A stretch of DNA of 64,000 nucleotides from Bryobacterales bacterium. GTDB lineage: Bacteria; Acidobacteriota; Terriglobia; Bryobacterales; Bryobacteraceae. A program made the position numbers and the translations under genes. The notes beneath the pieces were generated by a model. The model saw only the letters and a list, made by a program, of their open reading frames with translations, was not told the DNA's origin and did not search any database. Below are positions 27,449 to 36,824 of this stretch, piece after piece (position 1 is the first letter of the stretch; every line of letters begins with the position of its first letter). The stretch spans positions 186,001 to 250,000 of the forward strand of contig JADLDI010000060.1 in the NCBI GenBank assembly GCA_020846745.1. Direction: 5' to 3'.

Positions 27449-28243
27449 TCAGCGGAGATTCGAAAACGGAAGCGGACGCAACAGGATATTGGAAATATTG
27501 GAGACGATCTCAATGTCGGCGTAACCCGGCGTCGCGCGCATTTTCTGCCATTCGGGGTCGGCGCCGAAGGCTTTCCACACCTTGTCGCGATGGGAGAGAT
27601 CGTCGTACCCCAACATATACGTGAGGTTTGGCATGTTGGTTCCGGCGATGGTGGTGCCGAAGAAGACGACCTTCATACCCAGGCGGCGAAATATACCGAT
27701 TTCGCCTTCTTCGAACATTTTGACTTTGCGGCGCAAAGTAGAAGCGTTGTTGGATTCATAGGTGCGCAGCTCGAAGACGCGGGGCGGCTTGCCGGACTCG
27801 ATGGGCGGGTACTCGATTTGGGGCACACCGTCGAAGGCGCGAAGCAGAGTGACTTCGACACGCTGATAGACGAGGCCGCCGCCGTTGTAATAGGCATCAA
27901 GCGCTTTTGTGAATTGCGCATCGCCGGCGAGTTGGACCTGTTCTTCCTCCATGGCGCGGAGCGAGGAATAGGAGTTCACCATCATCACGAAGGGTCCGTT
28001 GGGCGCGACGAGGTTGGCGAAGACGCCGGCGACCTTGCTGCCGGCCCGTTTGGCGGCGGGCATGGCGTGCTTTTCGATGAACTCGGAGATGCGGTCCATT
28101 TGTTTGTCGTTCGAGTTGCGTAGCTGGTAGTAGCGCAACTCGATGATGGATCCTTTGGGGATCGCGGCGCCGGGCAGGAGTCCGGCAGCGCCGAGGGTTG
28201 AGAAAAACATTCTGCGGTTCACCTTACTTGGGGCGAGTGGCAT
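27449..28243 (-). CDS. NIPSNAP family protein, Tat-exported
   Basis: A 264-residue protein. The N-terminus NRRMFFSTLGAAGLLPGAA is a twin-arginine signal. Two ferredoxin-like NIPSNAP repeats follow (IIELRYYQLRNSNDKQMDRI to about residue 130, and RVFELRTYESNNASTLRRKV to the end, with KVVFFGTTIAGTNMPNLTYM). NIPSNAP domains are dimeric alpha/beta barrels of unclear function. The ATG at 28243 has GGAGG nine bases upstream and overlaps the regulator's end by 20 bases. A GTG at 28222, just after the regulator stop, is the alternative. Confidence 0.85.
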   Translation of the reverse strand: MPLAPSKVNRRMFFSTLGAAGLLPGAAIPKGSIIELRYYQLRNSNDKQMDRISEFIEKHAMPAAKRAGSKVAGVFANLVAPNGPFVMMVNSYSSLRAMEEEQVQLAGDAQFTKALDAYYNGGGLVYQRVEVTLLRAFDGVPQIEYPPIESGKPPRVFELRTYESNNASTLRRKVKMFEEGEIGIFRRLGMKVVFFGTTIAGTNMPNLTYMLGYDDLSHRDKVWKAFGADPEWQKMRATPGYADIEIVSNISNILLRPLPFSNLR

Positions 28244-28571
28244 GGATGAGCGCCTCCATTTGCGACAGGTACTTGGTATATGCGCGGCGCCCGGCGGCGG
28301 TCAACCTGTACTCGGTCCGCGGTGTGCGGCCCTCAAAACTCTTTTTGCAATCGATATACCCGGCCTCTTCGAGGCGGCGGGTATGAATCGATAAGTTGCC
28401 GTCGGTAACGGTGAGCGCCTGCTTCAATTCCGAGAACGAAAGCACCGGATGGGTGGCGAGCGTGCTCATGACGGCGAGGCGGACGCGTTCGTGGATGAGT
28501 TTATCCAGGGTGGGCGCTTGCGGCGCCGGAATGACAGGCTTCGGGTTCGGATTGGCTGGGCGGCCAGGCAT
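28224..28571 (-). CDS. winged-helix transcriptional regulator
   Basis: A 115-residue DNA-binding protein of the small MarR/PadR-like winged-helix type used as a stand-alone regulator (HTH_34-like). LDKLIHERVRLAVMSTLATH, SFSELKQALTVTDGNLSIHT, RRLEEAGYIDCKKSFEGRTP and RTEYRLTAAGRRAYTKYL give helices 1-3 and the wing. It heads an operon with the NIPSNAP, serine hydrolase and queC genes, overlapping the second by 20 bases, and probably autoregulates it. Effector unknown. Confidence 0.88.
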   Translation of the reverse strand: MPGRPANPNPKPVIPAPQAPTLDKLIHERVRLAVMSTLATHPVLSFSELKQALTVTDGNLSIHTRRLEEAGYIDCKKSFEGRTPRTEYRLTAAGRRAYTKYLSQMEALIHATRPK

Positions 28572-28654
28572 TCGCCGCCATTGTAGCAGGGTGCTTTACG
28601 GGGAAAAGTGGGCGGATTTGCGCGTGGAACTGGCGTGTTTGGTGACGAACGCAG

Positions 28655-31198
28655 TTAATAAACCATGGGCCGGAGCGGGGCCGGCGTGGCGTTGCCTTGC
28701 AGCCAGTAGGGGGCGATCTCCCAGCGATGGCCGTCGGTGAAGAGGCGGATTTGGCCTTGTTTGTCGGTGCGAAGCATCTGGACTTTGGCGCGGGCGAGGC
28801 GCTTTACAACTTCGGTGTGGGGGTGGTGGAAGAGGTTGCCTTCGCCGGCGGAGATGAGGGCCCAGACGGGTTGGGACGAGTCGAGGAAATCCTGTGAGGT
28901 GGAGGTTTTGCTGCCGTGGTGGGCTACTTTGAGGACGTCGACGCGGCGGATGCGTTCATCGGCAATCATGCGAGCTTCCATCTGGCGTTCGACATCGCCG
29001 GTGAAGAGGATGGAACGCTCGCGGAAGCGCACGGTGAAGGCGAGGCTGTCGTTGTTTTTGGGGGTCTTGGCGGGTGCGTAGTCTTCCGGGGGAGAGACGA
29101 TATCGATGCGGAGGCCGCCCCACGTGCGCTTTTCGCCGGCTTTGGGGCTGACGATCCGGGTTCCGTACTTTTCGACTTCGGCGCGAAGGGCGAGCCAGGC
29201 GGGGGCAGGAGGAAAGGCGCCGATCCAAAGTTCCTGGGGCCGGAAGTTGCGGACAAGAGCGCGGAGCCCGCCGATGTGGTCTTCGTGTGCGTGGGAAATC
29301 GCGATGACATCAATGCGCTTGACGGATCGAGTGAACAGGTAGGGCGAGATCACATCTTCACCGATGTCCATGGAGGGCTTACGAGCTTTGCCTAAGGGCG
29401 GGAAGCCGCCGGTATCGAACAGCATGAGCTTCCCTTCCGGCGACGCGATGAGGAGGGAATCGCCCTGGCCGACGTCGATCATGGTGACTTCGAGGAGTCC
29501 GCGATCGAGTTGGGGGCGGAACGGGTGGCTGACGAGGAGCACGGCGGCGGAAAGGAACGCGGCGAGGGCGATGCGGCGTGGACGGCGGCCGTAGTGGGCG
29601 GCAATCGGCAGGGCGAGCAGGGTGACGAGGAAGAGCAGGGCGACCCAGCCGGGCGGGTCGGGGATGCGCCAGTCGGATTCCCAACGGGCGTGCCATTCGG
29701 TGACGACGCGCGAGAGAGCGAGCAAGAGCGAGGCGATTCGGGCAAAGATGCCCCACCCGGTGAGGATGGCCAGAAAGCCGACGGGAACGAGGGCATTCAT
29801 GGCGGGAATGATGAGCAGGTTGGCGGTGACGCCGGTGATGGAGAAGCGGTGGAAGTAGACGATCATCGGCAGGAGCATGCCGATTTGGATGATGGCGGAG
29901 ACGGCGAACATGGTCCAGGCGAAGTTGAGGATGGTTGCGAGTGCGGAAAAAACTTGTTGGGTGTAGCGCACGGGGATGCGCGAGCGGTGTTCGATGGTTT
30001 CGGCGATGAGGCGGAGTTCGACTCGCAATTCGGCGATGCGGGGTTCGAGTTGCGTGTCGCGGCGGGGGTTGGATAGTTGCCGTAGTCCGTCGGCAAACGG
30101 GTCGGTTGTGGCCGCGAGGAATGGCGCGGCGAGCGCTCCGATGAGGGCGACGGAGAGAAATGAGAGCTGGAAGCTGGGGTCGAATAGCTGGTCAGGGTCA
30201 AAGATCAGGAAGCCGATGGCGACGGCGGCGAGGATGTTGATGATGCGGGCGCGGCGGTAGAAGAGATGGGCGCCGAGGAAGAGGGTGAGTCCGGCGGCGG
30301 AGCGGATGACGGGCGCGCCGGAACCGGTCATGAGGGCGTAGATCCAGCAGAGGCCCGCGGTGGCGGTGAGCGCGCCGAGACCGGTCATGCCGAAGAGGCG
30401 GAACAACAGGGAGAAGCAGGCGGCGAGCACGGTGAGGTGGATGCCGGAGATGACGATAGCGTGGTAGGTGCCGGTGCGGCGGTAATCGTCGGCCCAGATG
30501 CGTTCGAGACGGGCGGAATCGCCGAGGAGGACGGCGCGGCTCATGCCGAGGGCGTAGGCGTCGGCGGCGAACATCTGGTCGAGTCGGGCGACGGAACGCT
30601 CGCGGAGGTAGTAGATGGTGCGCATGGGGAGCGACCCGCAGGCGCCGGGCAGGATTTCGAGGCGGCTTTTGGCGTTGGCGGAGCCGAGCCAGTAGATGTC
30701 GCGGCGGGCGAGCCAGGCGATGAAGTCGAATGCACCGGGATTGCCGAAGTTGCGCGGGTTGCGGAGACGGGCTTCCGTTTCGATGCGTTGGCCGTAGCGG
30801 AGCGCGGGCGGGGTTTCACCATCCTTTACATACCAGTTGATACGGACGCGGGCGTGACTTTCGAGTTCGAGGACGAACTGCTCACGGTCGGGACTAAGGG
30901 CGGGCGGTTCAATGACGCAGCCGGACAGGATGAGGGATTCGCCGGGTTGGAAGTCAATGATTGGGGGCGGTTGGGGACGGTGGATGATTTCGGTGATTAC
31001 GCCGGTGAAGAAGATGGCAGCGCAGACACAGAAGATGGCGGCGTAACGGGAGATCCACCGGACGGATACAAATATCAGACAAATAAGCAGCAAGAATGCG
31101 AGGGTGGCGGGACGCAGATCGACCTGTAGGGCGCGTGAAAACACGATGCCGCCGACGATGGCGGCGAGGGGGACCAGCAGTGGGTCGCGGACAGCCAT
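28655..31198 (-). CDS. comEC: ComEC/Rec2 DNA-uptake channel
   Basis: An 847-residue polytopic protein that transports single-stranded DNA across the inner membrane during natural transformation. An N-terminal DUF4131/OB region (residues about 30-180) is followed by the Competence domain (GMSRAVLLGDSARLERIWAD, HAIVISGIHLTVLAACFSLL and multiple membrane helices to about 550) and a C-terminal MBL-fold domain (VTMIDVGQGDSLLIASPEGK, LMLFDTGG, ISHAHEDHIGGLRAL, VLKVAHHGSKTSTSQDFL). All three parts are intact. Other com genes are not in the window. Confidence 0.95.
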   Translation of the reverse strand: MAVRDPLLVPLAAIVGGIVFSRALQVDLRPATLAFLLLICLIFVSVRWISRYAAIFCVCAAIFFTGVITEIIHRPQPPPIIDFQPGESLILSGCVIEPPALSPDREQFVLELESHARVRINWYVKDGETPPALRYGQRIETEARLRNPRNFGNPGAFDFIAWLARRDIYWLGSANAKSRLEILPGACGSLPMRTIYYLRERSVARLDQMFAADAYALGMSRAVLLGDSARLERIWADDYRRTGTYHAIVISGIHLTVLAACFSLLFRLFGMTGLGALTATAGLCWIYALMTGSGAPVIRSAAGLTLFLGAHLFYRRARIINILAAVAIGFLIFDPDQLFDPSFQLSFLSVALIGALAAPFLAATTDPFADGLRQLSNPRRDTQLEPRIAELRVELRLIAETIEHRSRIPVRYTQQVFSALATILNFAWTMFAVSAIIQIGMLLPMIVYFHRFSITGVTANLLIIPAMNALVPVGFLAILTGWGIFARIASLLLALSRVVTEWHARWESDWRIPDPPGWVALLFLVTLLALPIAAHYGRRPRRIALAAFLSAAVLLVSHPFRPQLDRGLLEVTMIDVGQGDSLLIASPEGKLMLFDTGGFPPLGKARKPSMDIGEDVISPYLFTRSVKRIDVIAISHAHEDHIGGLRALVRNFRPQELWIGAFPPAPAWLALRAEVEKYGTRIVSPKAGEKRTWGGLRIDIVSPPEDYAPAKTPKNNDSLAFTVRFRERSILFTGDVERQMEARMIADERIRRVDVLKVAHHGSKTSTSQDFLDSSQPVWALISAGEGNLFHHPHTEVVKRLARAKVQMLRTDKQGQIRLFTDGHRWEIAPYWLQGNATPAPLRPMVY

Positions 31199-31261
31199 CC
31201 AAAGAGGAAGTGGCGATTTCGATTAAGGATTCTCACCAGTCAGCGTGATAGCCTAGAAAAG

Positions 31262-31861
31262 ATGCGTTGTATCGTTACCGCTTTCTTATTGGCAGCACTG
31301 AGTTTACCTGCATTTTCGGCGGGTGAGCTATCGAATCGCCGGGCGCCTGGTTTTGCGTTGCCGGATGTGAACGTGAACTATCACGATCTGGCCGATTACC
31401 GCGGCAAGGTGGTGATGCTGGACATCCTGCAGACGTCGTGCCCGGTGTGCGGATCGTCGCAGCGGATTCTGGAGACGATCCGGCAGAAGTTTCCGGACAA
31501 GGTGCAGATTCTCAGTGTAGTCGTACCGCCGGACAATCAGAACACGGTGCGGCAGTTCATGCAGAGCTTCGGCGTGAAGACACCGATTCTGTTCGATTGC
31601 GGACAGATGGTGGGCGCTTATCTGAAGTTGACGCCGCAGAAACCGCAGGCGACCTTTCCACACCTCTTCCTGATTGATGGGAATGGGTGGATCCGGAACG
31701 ACTTTGTGTATGGTCCGGGGATGGAGAAGTATTTTGAGGCGTTGGAACCGCTGCTGACGGAAGTGACGGCGTTGGTGAAGGACCTGCCGGCGGGCGGTGG
31801 GGCGAAGCCTGTAACGGGTCCGGCAGCGCCTCCGGCTAAGCCGGCTGCGGGTAAGAAGTAG
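31262..31861 (+). CDS. exported thioredoxin-fold (TlpA/AhpC-TSA-like) protein
   Basis: A 199-residue protein with a signal peptide (TAFLLAALSLPAFSAGE) and a thioredoxin fold: FALPDVNVNYHDLADYRGKV, then the redox motif SCPVCGS (Cys60, Cys63) and the cis-Pro region ATFPHLFLIDGNG. It should act as a thiol-disulfide reductase or membrane-side redoxin outside the cytoplasm. The last 25 residues are a Pro/Ala/Lys tail. It is divergent from comEC, 63 bases away; a link to DNA uptake is possible but unproven. Confidence 0.87.
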   Translation: MRCIVTAFLLAALSLPAFSAGELSNRRAPGFALPDVNVNYHDLADYRGKVVMLDILQTSCPVCGSSQRILETIRQKFPDKVQILSVVVPPDNQNTVRQFMQSFGVKTPILFDCGQMVGAYLKLTPQKPQATFPHLFLIDGNGWIRNDFVYGPGMEKYFEALEPLLTEVTALVKDLPAGGGAKPVTGPAAPPAKPAAGKK

Positions 31862-31915
31862 AACGCGGGGCCGCGAGGTGGCAGAACCCGCCTCTAGAAA
31901 TCGGAATGGAGAAAA

Positions 31916-31960
31916 GCCCGCCGGGGCGACAATGGAAGTCGACCGGCGGGCCTTGTTTTA
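31916..31960. terminator. bidirectional intrinsic terminator between redoxin and mscL
   Basis: A perfect 9-bp stem, GCCCGCCGG at 31916-31924 with CCGGCGGGC at 31943-31951, is flanked on the left by AAAA and on the right by TTGTTTTA. It therefore works as a rho-independent terminator for the plus-strand redoxin gene and plausibly for the convergent mscL gene. Confidence 0.75.
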
Positions 31961-31983
31961 GTTTGGTGAAACGGCCGGCTAAA

Positions 31984-32400
31984 TTAGCGCCTGCGCAGGG
32001 TGTCGCGAATTTCTTCAAGCAACACTTCGGAGCGCGTGGGCGGTGCGGGGGCGGCGGGGGCGACGGCTTCTTCCTTCTTGAGGGAGTTGATCCACTTCAC
32101 CATCAAAAAGATCACGAAGGCGAGGATGATGAAGTTGAGCAACACGGTGAGGAACTGGCCGTAGGCGATGACTGGAACTCCTGCTTTCTTAGCGGCATCG
32201 AGAGACGTGACGGCAGCGCCATGCAGTTGGATGAAGTAGTCTTTGAAGTCGAGACCGCCGAGCAACAGGCCGATTGGCGGCATGACAACATCGTTGACGA
32301 GTGAATTGACGATCCCTCCAAATGCACCGCCAATGATTACGCCAACCGCGAGGTCCATGACGTTGCCCTTAACGGCAAACTCGCGAAATTCTTTGAGCAT
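31984..32400 (-). CDS. mscL: large-conductance mechanosensitive channel
   Basis: A 138-residue MscL, forming homopentameric pressure-release channels in the inner membrane. The cytoplasmic N-helix ([20 protein letters not shown]) runs into TM1 with [22 protein letters not shown]2 is [20 protein letters not shown]; a charged C-terminal helix follows an alanine/proline linker. Length and motifs are standard. Confidence 0.97.
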   Translation of the reverse strand: MLKEFREFAVKGNVMDLAVGVIIGGAFGGIVNSLVNDVVMPPIGLLLGGLDFKDYFIQLHGAAVTSLDAAKKAGVPVIAYGQFLTVLLNFIILAFVIFLMVKWINSLKKEEAVAPAAPAPPTRSEVLLEEIRDTLRRR

Positions 32401-32559
32401 GAGTAAAAGGTTCCTTTGGGCGAATTGTGTCCGACGATAGTAATCGGAGTGGGGTCAGATTATCACGAAAAGGTCTGTTTTGTAACCACTATTTGCGAGT
32501 GGGTGAGCGCTTTGAGCGTACTGGGAAGGGCTGGGGGCGAGATTGGCAGATCTGGAAAC

Positions 32560-32579
32560 CCGCCTCTTTACAGAGGCGG
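32560..32579. repeat. perfect hairpin without U-tract
   Basis: CCGCCTCT-TTAC-AGAGGCGG is an 8-bp perfect inverted repeat in the intergenic stretch between mscL and the LarA-like gene. It lacks a T run on either strand. The left arm with its flank (AACCCGCCTCT) recurs at 31886, beyond mscL, within another possible hairpin. Confidence 0.55.
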
Positions 32580-32610
32580 CTCGGGTCGGGCGACTGCTGA
32601 AGGGTGATTT

Positions 32611-34164
32611 TTAGCCGGTGACGTTGACGTACATGAAGGGAGGGATGGTTAGGGCGGCTACGTCGTCGCCGGAGTTGTTGCGGCGGGCCATGGCTAAGGC
32701 TTCGGGCATACTCGGAGCCCAGGAGACGCCGAGGCGGCGAGCGGAGCGGTCGTCTTTAGGACCGACGATGATGACCTGAGAGAGGTAGCGCGTGAGCGGG
32801 TAGGTGGCCCAATACCAGACGGTGAAGGGGTGGAAGCCGTGGTGGGCGTAGCGGTTGCGGTAGCAGTCGCGGAGGTGGGGATCGTAGGCGTACTTCTGCT
32901 GGAACCGCTTCTGCATTTCGAAAGGGTTCTGTGTGGCAGCTAACACTTCGTCATAGAAGAGGCGATACGCCACGTGATATTCGGGGTGAAAGACCTCGTC
33001 GACGGGGTTGACGATGATGACGGTGCCGCCCTTTTTCACGAGGGGCTTGTTGTAGAACCAGTTGAAGACGTAGCCGAGGACGTCGCTGACGACGAGGACG
33101 GGGTTAACGCGGGCGTCGATGGCGTAGGGGGAAAGGTCGGGGAGGCCGAAGACGAGCGTTTCGTATTGGCGAGGCACGGCGATCATCAACTGTTCCTTGA
33201 GCTTGGCGAGGGTAACGGGGTGGACGCCGTCAATGGAGCCTGCGGTGATGGCAAGCGGCTCGTAAGCGCCCGGAACCGCGCGGAGCACCTTGCGGGCGGC
33301 AGGTTCCGGCAGCAGTTTGAAGGTGGTGGGCGTAGTGCCCTTGATGACGCGCTCGATGAGGTTACACCGGTCAGCGGATTTGCCGAGATAGGCGGAGTGC
33401 CCCGGGTAGGTGGCGTTGTTCATGGCGAACTCGAGCACCATGATTTTGCAGTGTTTCTGGACGACGCGGGAGATGCGCTCGATCGAGTTGTGCATCTCGG
33501 ACCCATGGGGCTGCATGACGTGGGGCGACTCGGCGGTGCAGTGGGGCGAGTGATGGCAGGCGATGGTCTTGTAGCCGGCGAGGCCGACGCCAACGGACTT
33601 GTGGCCGCCGTTCAACGGGATCTGGACCGAGTCGACGTAGATGACGAGGTCGGCTTCGACGGCAAAGCGGGAGATCTCTACCTCTTCGTCCTTTTCCGTT
33701 TTGCCGAGGTTGGCCATTTCGTCGGGCGCTTCGGCATCGAAGTTGGTGAGCTGGTTGGGATAGAACTCGCTCATGATCTTGTCGCCGACCATGAAGCGGA
33801 GTTCGTGCTCCTTCATCTTGCGGTGGAGGGCGACGGCGCAGATGAGGTGGAGGTTTTTCTTCTCGACACCGTAGCTGTAGAGCAGGGGGATGAGGGTCTC
33901 GAGGACAATCTGGCGGAAGTCGGGCTTCGAGGTAGGCGGGAACGGCTGGCAGTTGTCGTCAAAGGCGATCAGGATCTTGGAGTTGCCGTCGACGAGCGCC
34001 TTGAGGGGCGGCATGCCGAGCGGGTTCTCAAACGCCTTGGTCACCGCGTCGGGATACTGCTGGCGTTTGAAGCCGGGCAGGGCTGGGGGCGCGTAAATGA
34101 CCGTGGAATTCGACGGGAGTTCGACGTTTACGATCCGGTTGCCGGAGTACGTAAGATAGTTCAC
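32611..34164 (-). CDS. lactate racemase-domain (LarA-like, DUF2088) protein
   Basis: A 517-residue protein, starting at GTG 34164, of the superfamily that includes nickel-pincer lactate racemase. FDDNCQPFPP replaces the usual D-x-TRP-x-P loop. ALHRKMKEHEL gives His114 (equivalent to LarA His108), NGGHKSVGVGLAGYKT gives Lys189 (LarA Lys184, the cofactor-linking residue), and CHHSP gives His205 (LarA His200). At the spacing of LarA His174 there is Ser179. Length exceeds LarA by about 90 residues. No larB, larC or larE is visible. A racemase or epimerase acting on another hydroxy acid is possible; lactate as substrate is doubtful. Confidence 0.8.
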   Translation of the reverse strand: MNYLTYSGNRIVNVELPSNSTVIYAPPALPGFKRQQYPDAVTKAFENPLGMPPLKALVDGNSKILIAFDDNCQPFPPTSKPDFRQIVLETLIPLLYSYGVEKKNLHLICAVALHRKMKEHELRFMVGDKIMSEFYPNQLTNFDAEAPDEMANLGKTEKDEEVEISRFAVEADLVIYVDSVQIPLNGGHKSVGVGLAGYKTIACHHSPHCTAESPHVMQPHGSEMHNSIERISRVVQKHCKIMVLEFAMNNATYPGHSAYLGKSADRCNLIERVIKGTTPTTFKLLPEPAARKVLRAVPGAYEPLAITAGSIDGVHPVTLAKLKEQLMIAVPRQYETLVFGLPDLSPYAIDARVNPVLVVSDVLGYVFNWFYNKPLVKKGGTVIIVNPVDEVFHPEYHVAYRLFYDEVLAATQNPFEMQKRFQQKYAYDPHLRDCYRNRYAHHGFHPFTVWYWATYPLTRYLSQVIIVGPKDDRSARRLGVSWAPSMPEALAMARRNNSGDDVAALTIPPFMYVNVTG

Positions 34165-34229
34165 CGCGTTTCATCGTAGCATTCATGAACATAGGGGGTA
34201 GGCAGACGGGCTGATATGCTGGCACTCAG

Positions 34230-35438
34230 ATGAGGGTGATTGCATTTGTTATCTGGGCGGTGATGGTGCTGCGGGCCGAGGATTGGCCGGAGTTTCGCGG
34301 TCCGACGGGACAGGGGCATGCGAAAGCGACGGACCTTGCAATGGAGTGGAGCGAAACGCAGAACGTGACGTGGAAGGTGCCGGTGCCGGGGCGTGGATGG
34401 TCGTCGCCGGTGGTGAAAGACGGGCGGATTTGGGTAACGAGCGCGGTGGAGCAGCGGGGCGGGCAGAGCCTGCGATTGCTCGCCTACGATCTGAAATCGG
34501 GCGGCCAGTTGTTGGACAAAGAAGTTGTCGAGCTGGCAGATTCACCAAAGCAGCACAAGAAGAACAGCTACGCTTCGCCGACGCCGATCTTGGACGGGGA
34601 TATGGTGTACGTCCACTTCGGACTGGCGACTGCGGGTGTCAAGACAACCGGCGAAGTCGTATGGACTCAAAAGATGGCATACAACTGGATCCATGGCAAC
34701 GGCGGGTCGCCCGTACTGTACCGGGATGTGCTTATTTTCAGTTGTGACGGGGCGGACGTCCAATTTGTTGTCGGGTTGGATAAACGGACCGGGGAGGTGC
34801 GGTGGAAGACAGAGCGGCCGAAGGGTGGTCAGATGGCCTTTTCGACTCCGCTGGTGATCGAGACACCGAAAGGGGATCAGGTGGTGAGCGTGGGCGGACA
34901 CTCGGCAGTAGCTTACGATCCGCTGACGGGGAAAGAGTTGTGGGTGGTGCAGTATGGGGACGGCTTCTCAAACGTGCCGCGGCCGGTGTACGCGCACGGT
35001 CTGGTTTATCTGTGCACGGGCTTTTATAAGCCTGAAGTGCTGGCGGTGCGGCCGGATGGAACGGGAGACATTACGAAGACACACGTATTGTGGCGAGTAA
35101 ACCGGCAAGTTCCCTTAACGCCTTCGCCAATTATCGTCGAGGATTTGTTTTATATGGTGTCCGACAACGGGATCTTCACCGCGGTGGAGGCGAAGACCGG
35201 CCGTATTCTCTACCAGGAAAGGGTAGGGGGAAACTACTCGGCATCACCATTGTATGCAGATGGTCGACTATACTTATGGAACGAGGAAGGTGAAGCGACG
35301 GTGATCGCACCGGGTCGCGAATTCAGGGTTCTAGCGAAGAATCGATTGGACGGCCAGACGATGGCTACACCCGCGGTTGCTGAAAAGGCGCTGATAATTC
35401 GTACCGACACATCGCTTTATCGAATCGAGAAGCACTAA
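34230..35438 (+). CDS. exported PQQ-like beta-propeller protein
   Basis: A 402-residue protein. A short hydrophobic signal (IAFVIWAVMVLRAEDW) precedes WPEFRGPTGQGHAKATD, the N-terminal signature of the outer-membrane-assembly/PQQ-like quinoprotein propellers common in Acidobacteria. The blades show VTWKVPVPGRGWSSPVV, VVGLDKRTGEVRWKTERP and AYDPLTGKELWVVQYG repeats, each with the W-motif. PQQ-binding residues cannot be asserted, so a dehydrogenase activity is not claimed. Confidence 0.88.
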   Translation: MRVIAFVIWAVMVLRAEDWPEFRGPTGQGHAKATDLAMEWSETQNVTWKVPVPGRGWSSPVVKDGRIWVTSAVEQRGGQSLRLLAYDLKSGGQLLDKEVVELADSPKQHKKNSYASPTPILDGDMVYVHFGLATAGVKTTGEVVWTQKMAYNWIHGNGGSPVLYRDVLIFSCDGADVQFVVGLDKRTGEVRWKTERPKGGQMAFSTPLVIETPKGDQVVSVGGHSAVAYDPLTGKELWVVQYGDGFSNVPRPVYAHGLVYLCTGFYKPEVLAVRPDGTGDITKTHVLWRVNRQVPLTPSPIIVEDLFYMVSDNGIFTAVEAKTGRILYQERVGGNYSASPLYADGRLYLWNEEGEATVIAPGREFRVLAKNRLDGQTMATPAVAEKALIIRTDTSLYRIEKH

Positions 35439-35502
35439 GCGTGGGTTAAACTGGAAGACGGACGCTCGTCCGCGCCCCAAAAAAGCACCCGAGGAGCAGT
35501 GA

Positions 35503-36798
35503 ATGCCGAGCGACACGCTCACGATAACCGATAACCGGACAGGAAAAACCTACGAAGTCCCGATTTCAGACGGGACAATCCGCGCGACGGATCTGCGACA
35601 GATCAAAGTGGGAGCGGACGATTTTGGGTTGATGCCCTATGATCCGGGTTATATGAATACGGCCTCCTGCCGAAGCCGCATCACGTATATCGATGGAGAC
35701 CAAGGGATCCTCGAATACCGCGGATATCCGATCGATCAACTGGCGGAGCAGTCGACGTTCATAGAGGTCGCTTATCTGCTCTTATACGGGGAACTGCCGA
35801 ACCGGTCGCAATTGGAAGAGTGGACGAACAAGATCACGTGGCACACGATACTCCACGAGAACGTCAAAAAATTCATTGACGGTTTCCGGTATGACGCTCA
35901 TCCGATGAGCATGTTCGTGTCGACGGTGGCGGCGCTGTCGGCGTTCTATCCGGAAGCCAAGACCATCACGGATAAAGACAACCGGCACAAGCAAATCCGG
36001 CGGCTGGTAGCGAAGGCGCCCACACTGGCGGCGTTCGCCTACAGGCACCTGTTGGGCCGTCCTTACGTATATCCGGATAATGATCTCTCTTACACCGGCA
36101 ATTTTCTGAATATGCTGTTCCGGAGGGTGGCGGAGCCGCGCTACCGGCCGAACCCGGTGCTCGAGCGGGCGCTCGACATTCTGTTCATTCTGCACGCCGA
36201 TCACGAGCAGAACTGCTCGACGTCGACGATGCGGATGGTGGGCAGCTCGCACGCCGATCCGTATTCGGCGCTGGCGGCCGCGGCTTCGGCCCTGTATGGC
36301 CCGCTGCACGGCGGCGCAAACGAAGCGGTGCTGACGATGCTCAAAGAGATCGGCTCAAAGGATCGCATCCCTGAGTTCATCAAGAAGGTGAAAGCGGGCG
36401 AAGGCCGGCTGATGGGCTTCGGCCACCGCGTTTACAAAAATTACGATCCACGGGCGAAGATCATCAAGCGGACGGCGGACCAGGTGTTCGAATCGGTGGG
36501 AAAGAATCCGCTGATCGACATCGCGGTGGAGTTGGAACGGATCGCGCTTGAAGACGAATACTTCGTCAAACGCAAGCTATATCCGAATGTGGACTTCTAC
36601 TCGGGGATCATCTATCAGGCGATGGGCTTCCCGACGGAAATGTTCACGGTGTTGTTCGCGATTCCGCGGACCATCGGCTGGCTGGCGCAGTGGGAAGAAC
36701 TGGTGAACGACAACGAGCAGAAGATCGGCCGGCCGCGGCAGATCTATCTCGGGGCGCGTGAACGGGATTACGTCCCGATGGTGCGGCGCGAGGGCTAA
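35503..36798 (+). CDS. gltA: citrate synthase
   Basis: A 431-residue citrate synthase, first enzyme of the TCA cycle. RSRITYIDGDQGILEYRGYP, LLYGELPN, HADHEQNCST (His231, His234), GPLHGGANEAVL (active-site His269) and GFGHRVYKNYDPRAKI are hallmark motifs, and the substrate-binding IPRTIGWLAQW lies near the C-terminus. The length fits the hexameric, Gram-negative-type enzyme. GAGGAG is found upstream of the ATG. A strong hairpin terminator follows. Confidence 0.97.
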   Translation: MPSDTLTITDNRTGKTYEVPISDGTIRATDLRQIKVGADDFGLMPYDPGYMNTASCRSRITYIDGDQGILEYRGYPIDQLAEQSTFIEVAYLLLYGELPNRSQLEEWTNKITWHTILHENVKKFIDGFRYDAHPMSMFVSTVAALSAFYPEAKTITDKDNRHKQIRRLVAKAPTLAAFAYRHLLGRPYVYPDNDLSYTGNFLNMLFRRVAEPRYRPNPVLERALDILFILHADHEQNCSTSTMRMVGSSHADPYSALAAAASALYGPLHGGANEAVLTMLKEIGSKDRIPEFIKKVKAGEGRLMGFGHRVYKNYDPRAKIIKRTADQVFESVGKNPLIDIAVELERIALEDEYFVKRKLYPNVDFYSGIIYQAMGFPTEMFTVLFAIPRTIGWLAQWEELVNDNEQKIGRPRQIYLGARERDYVPMVRREG

Positions 36799-36824
36799 GG
36801 CCGGTTCATTCAGTTTAAGGTCAG

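Noticed and set aside
32974..34179. 401-residue open frame on the plus strand
   Set aside because: Mirror of the LarA-like gene; Asp/Val/Gly-rich composition typical of a reverse-strand shadow.
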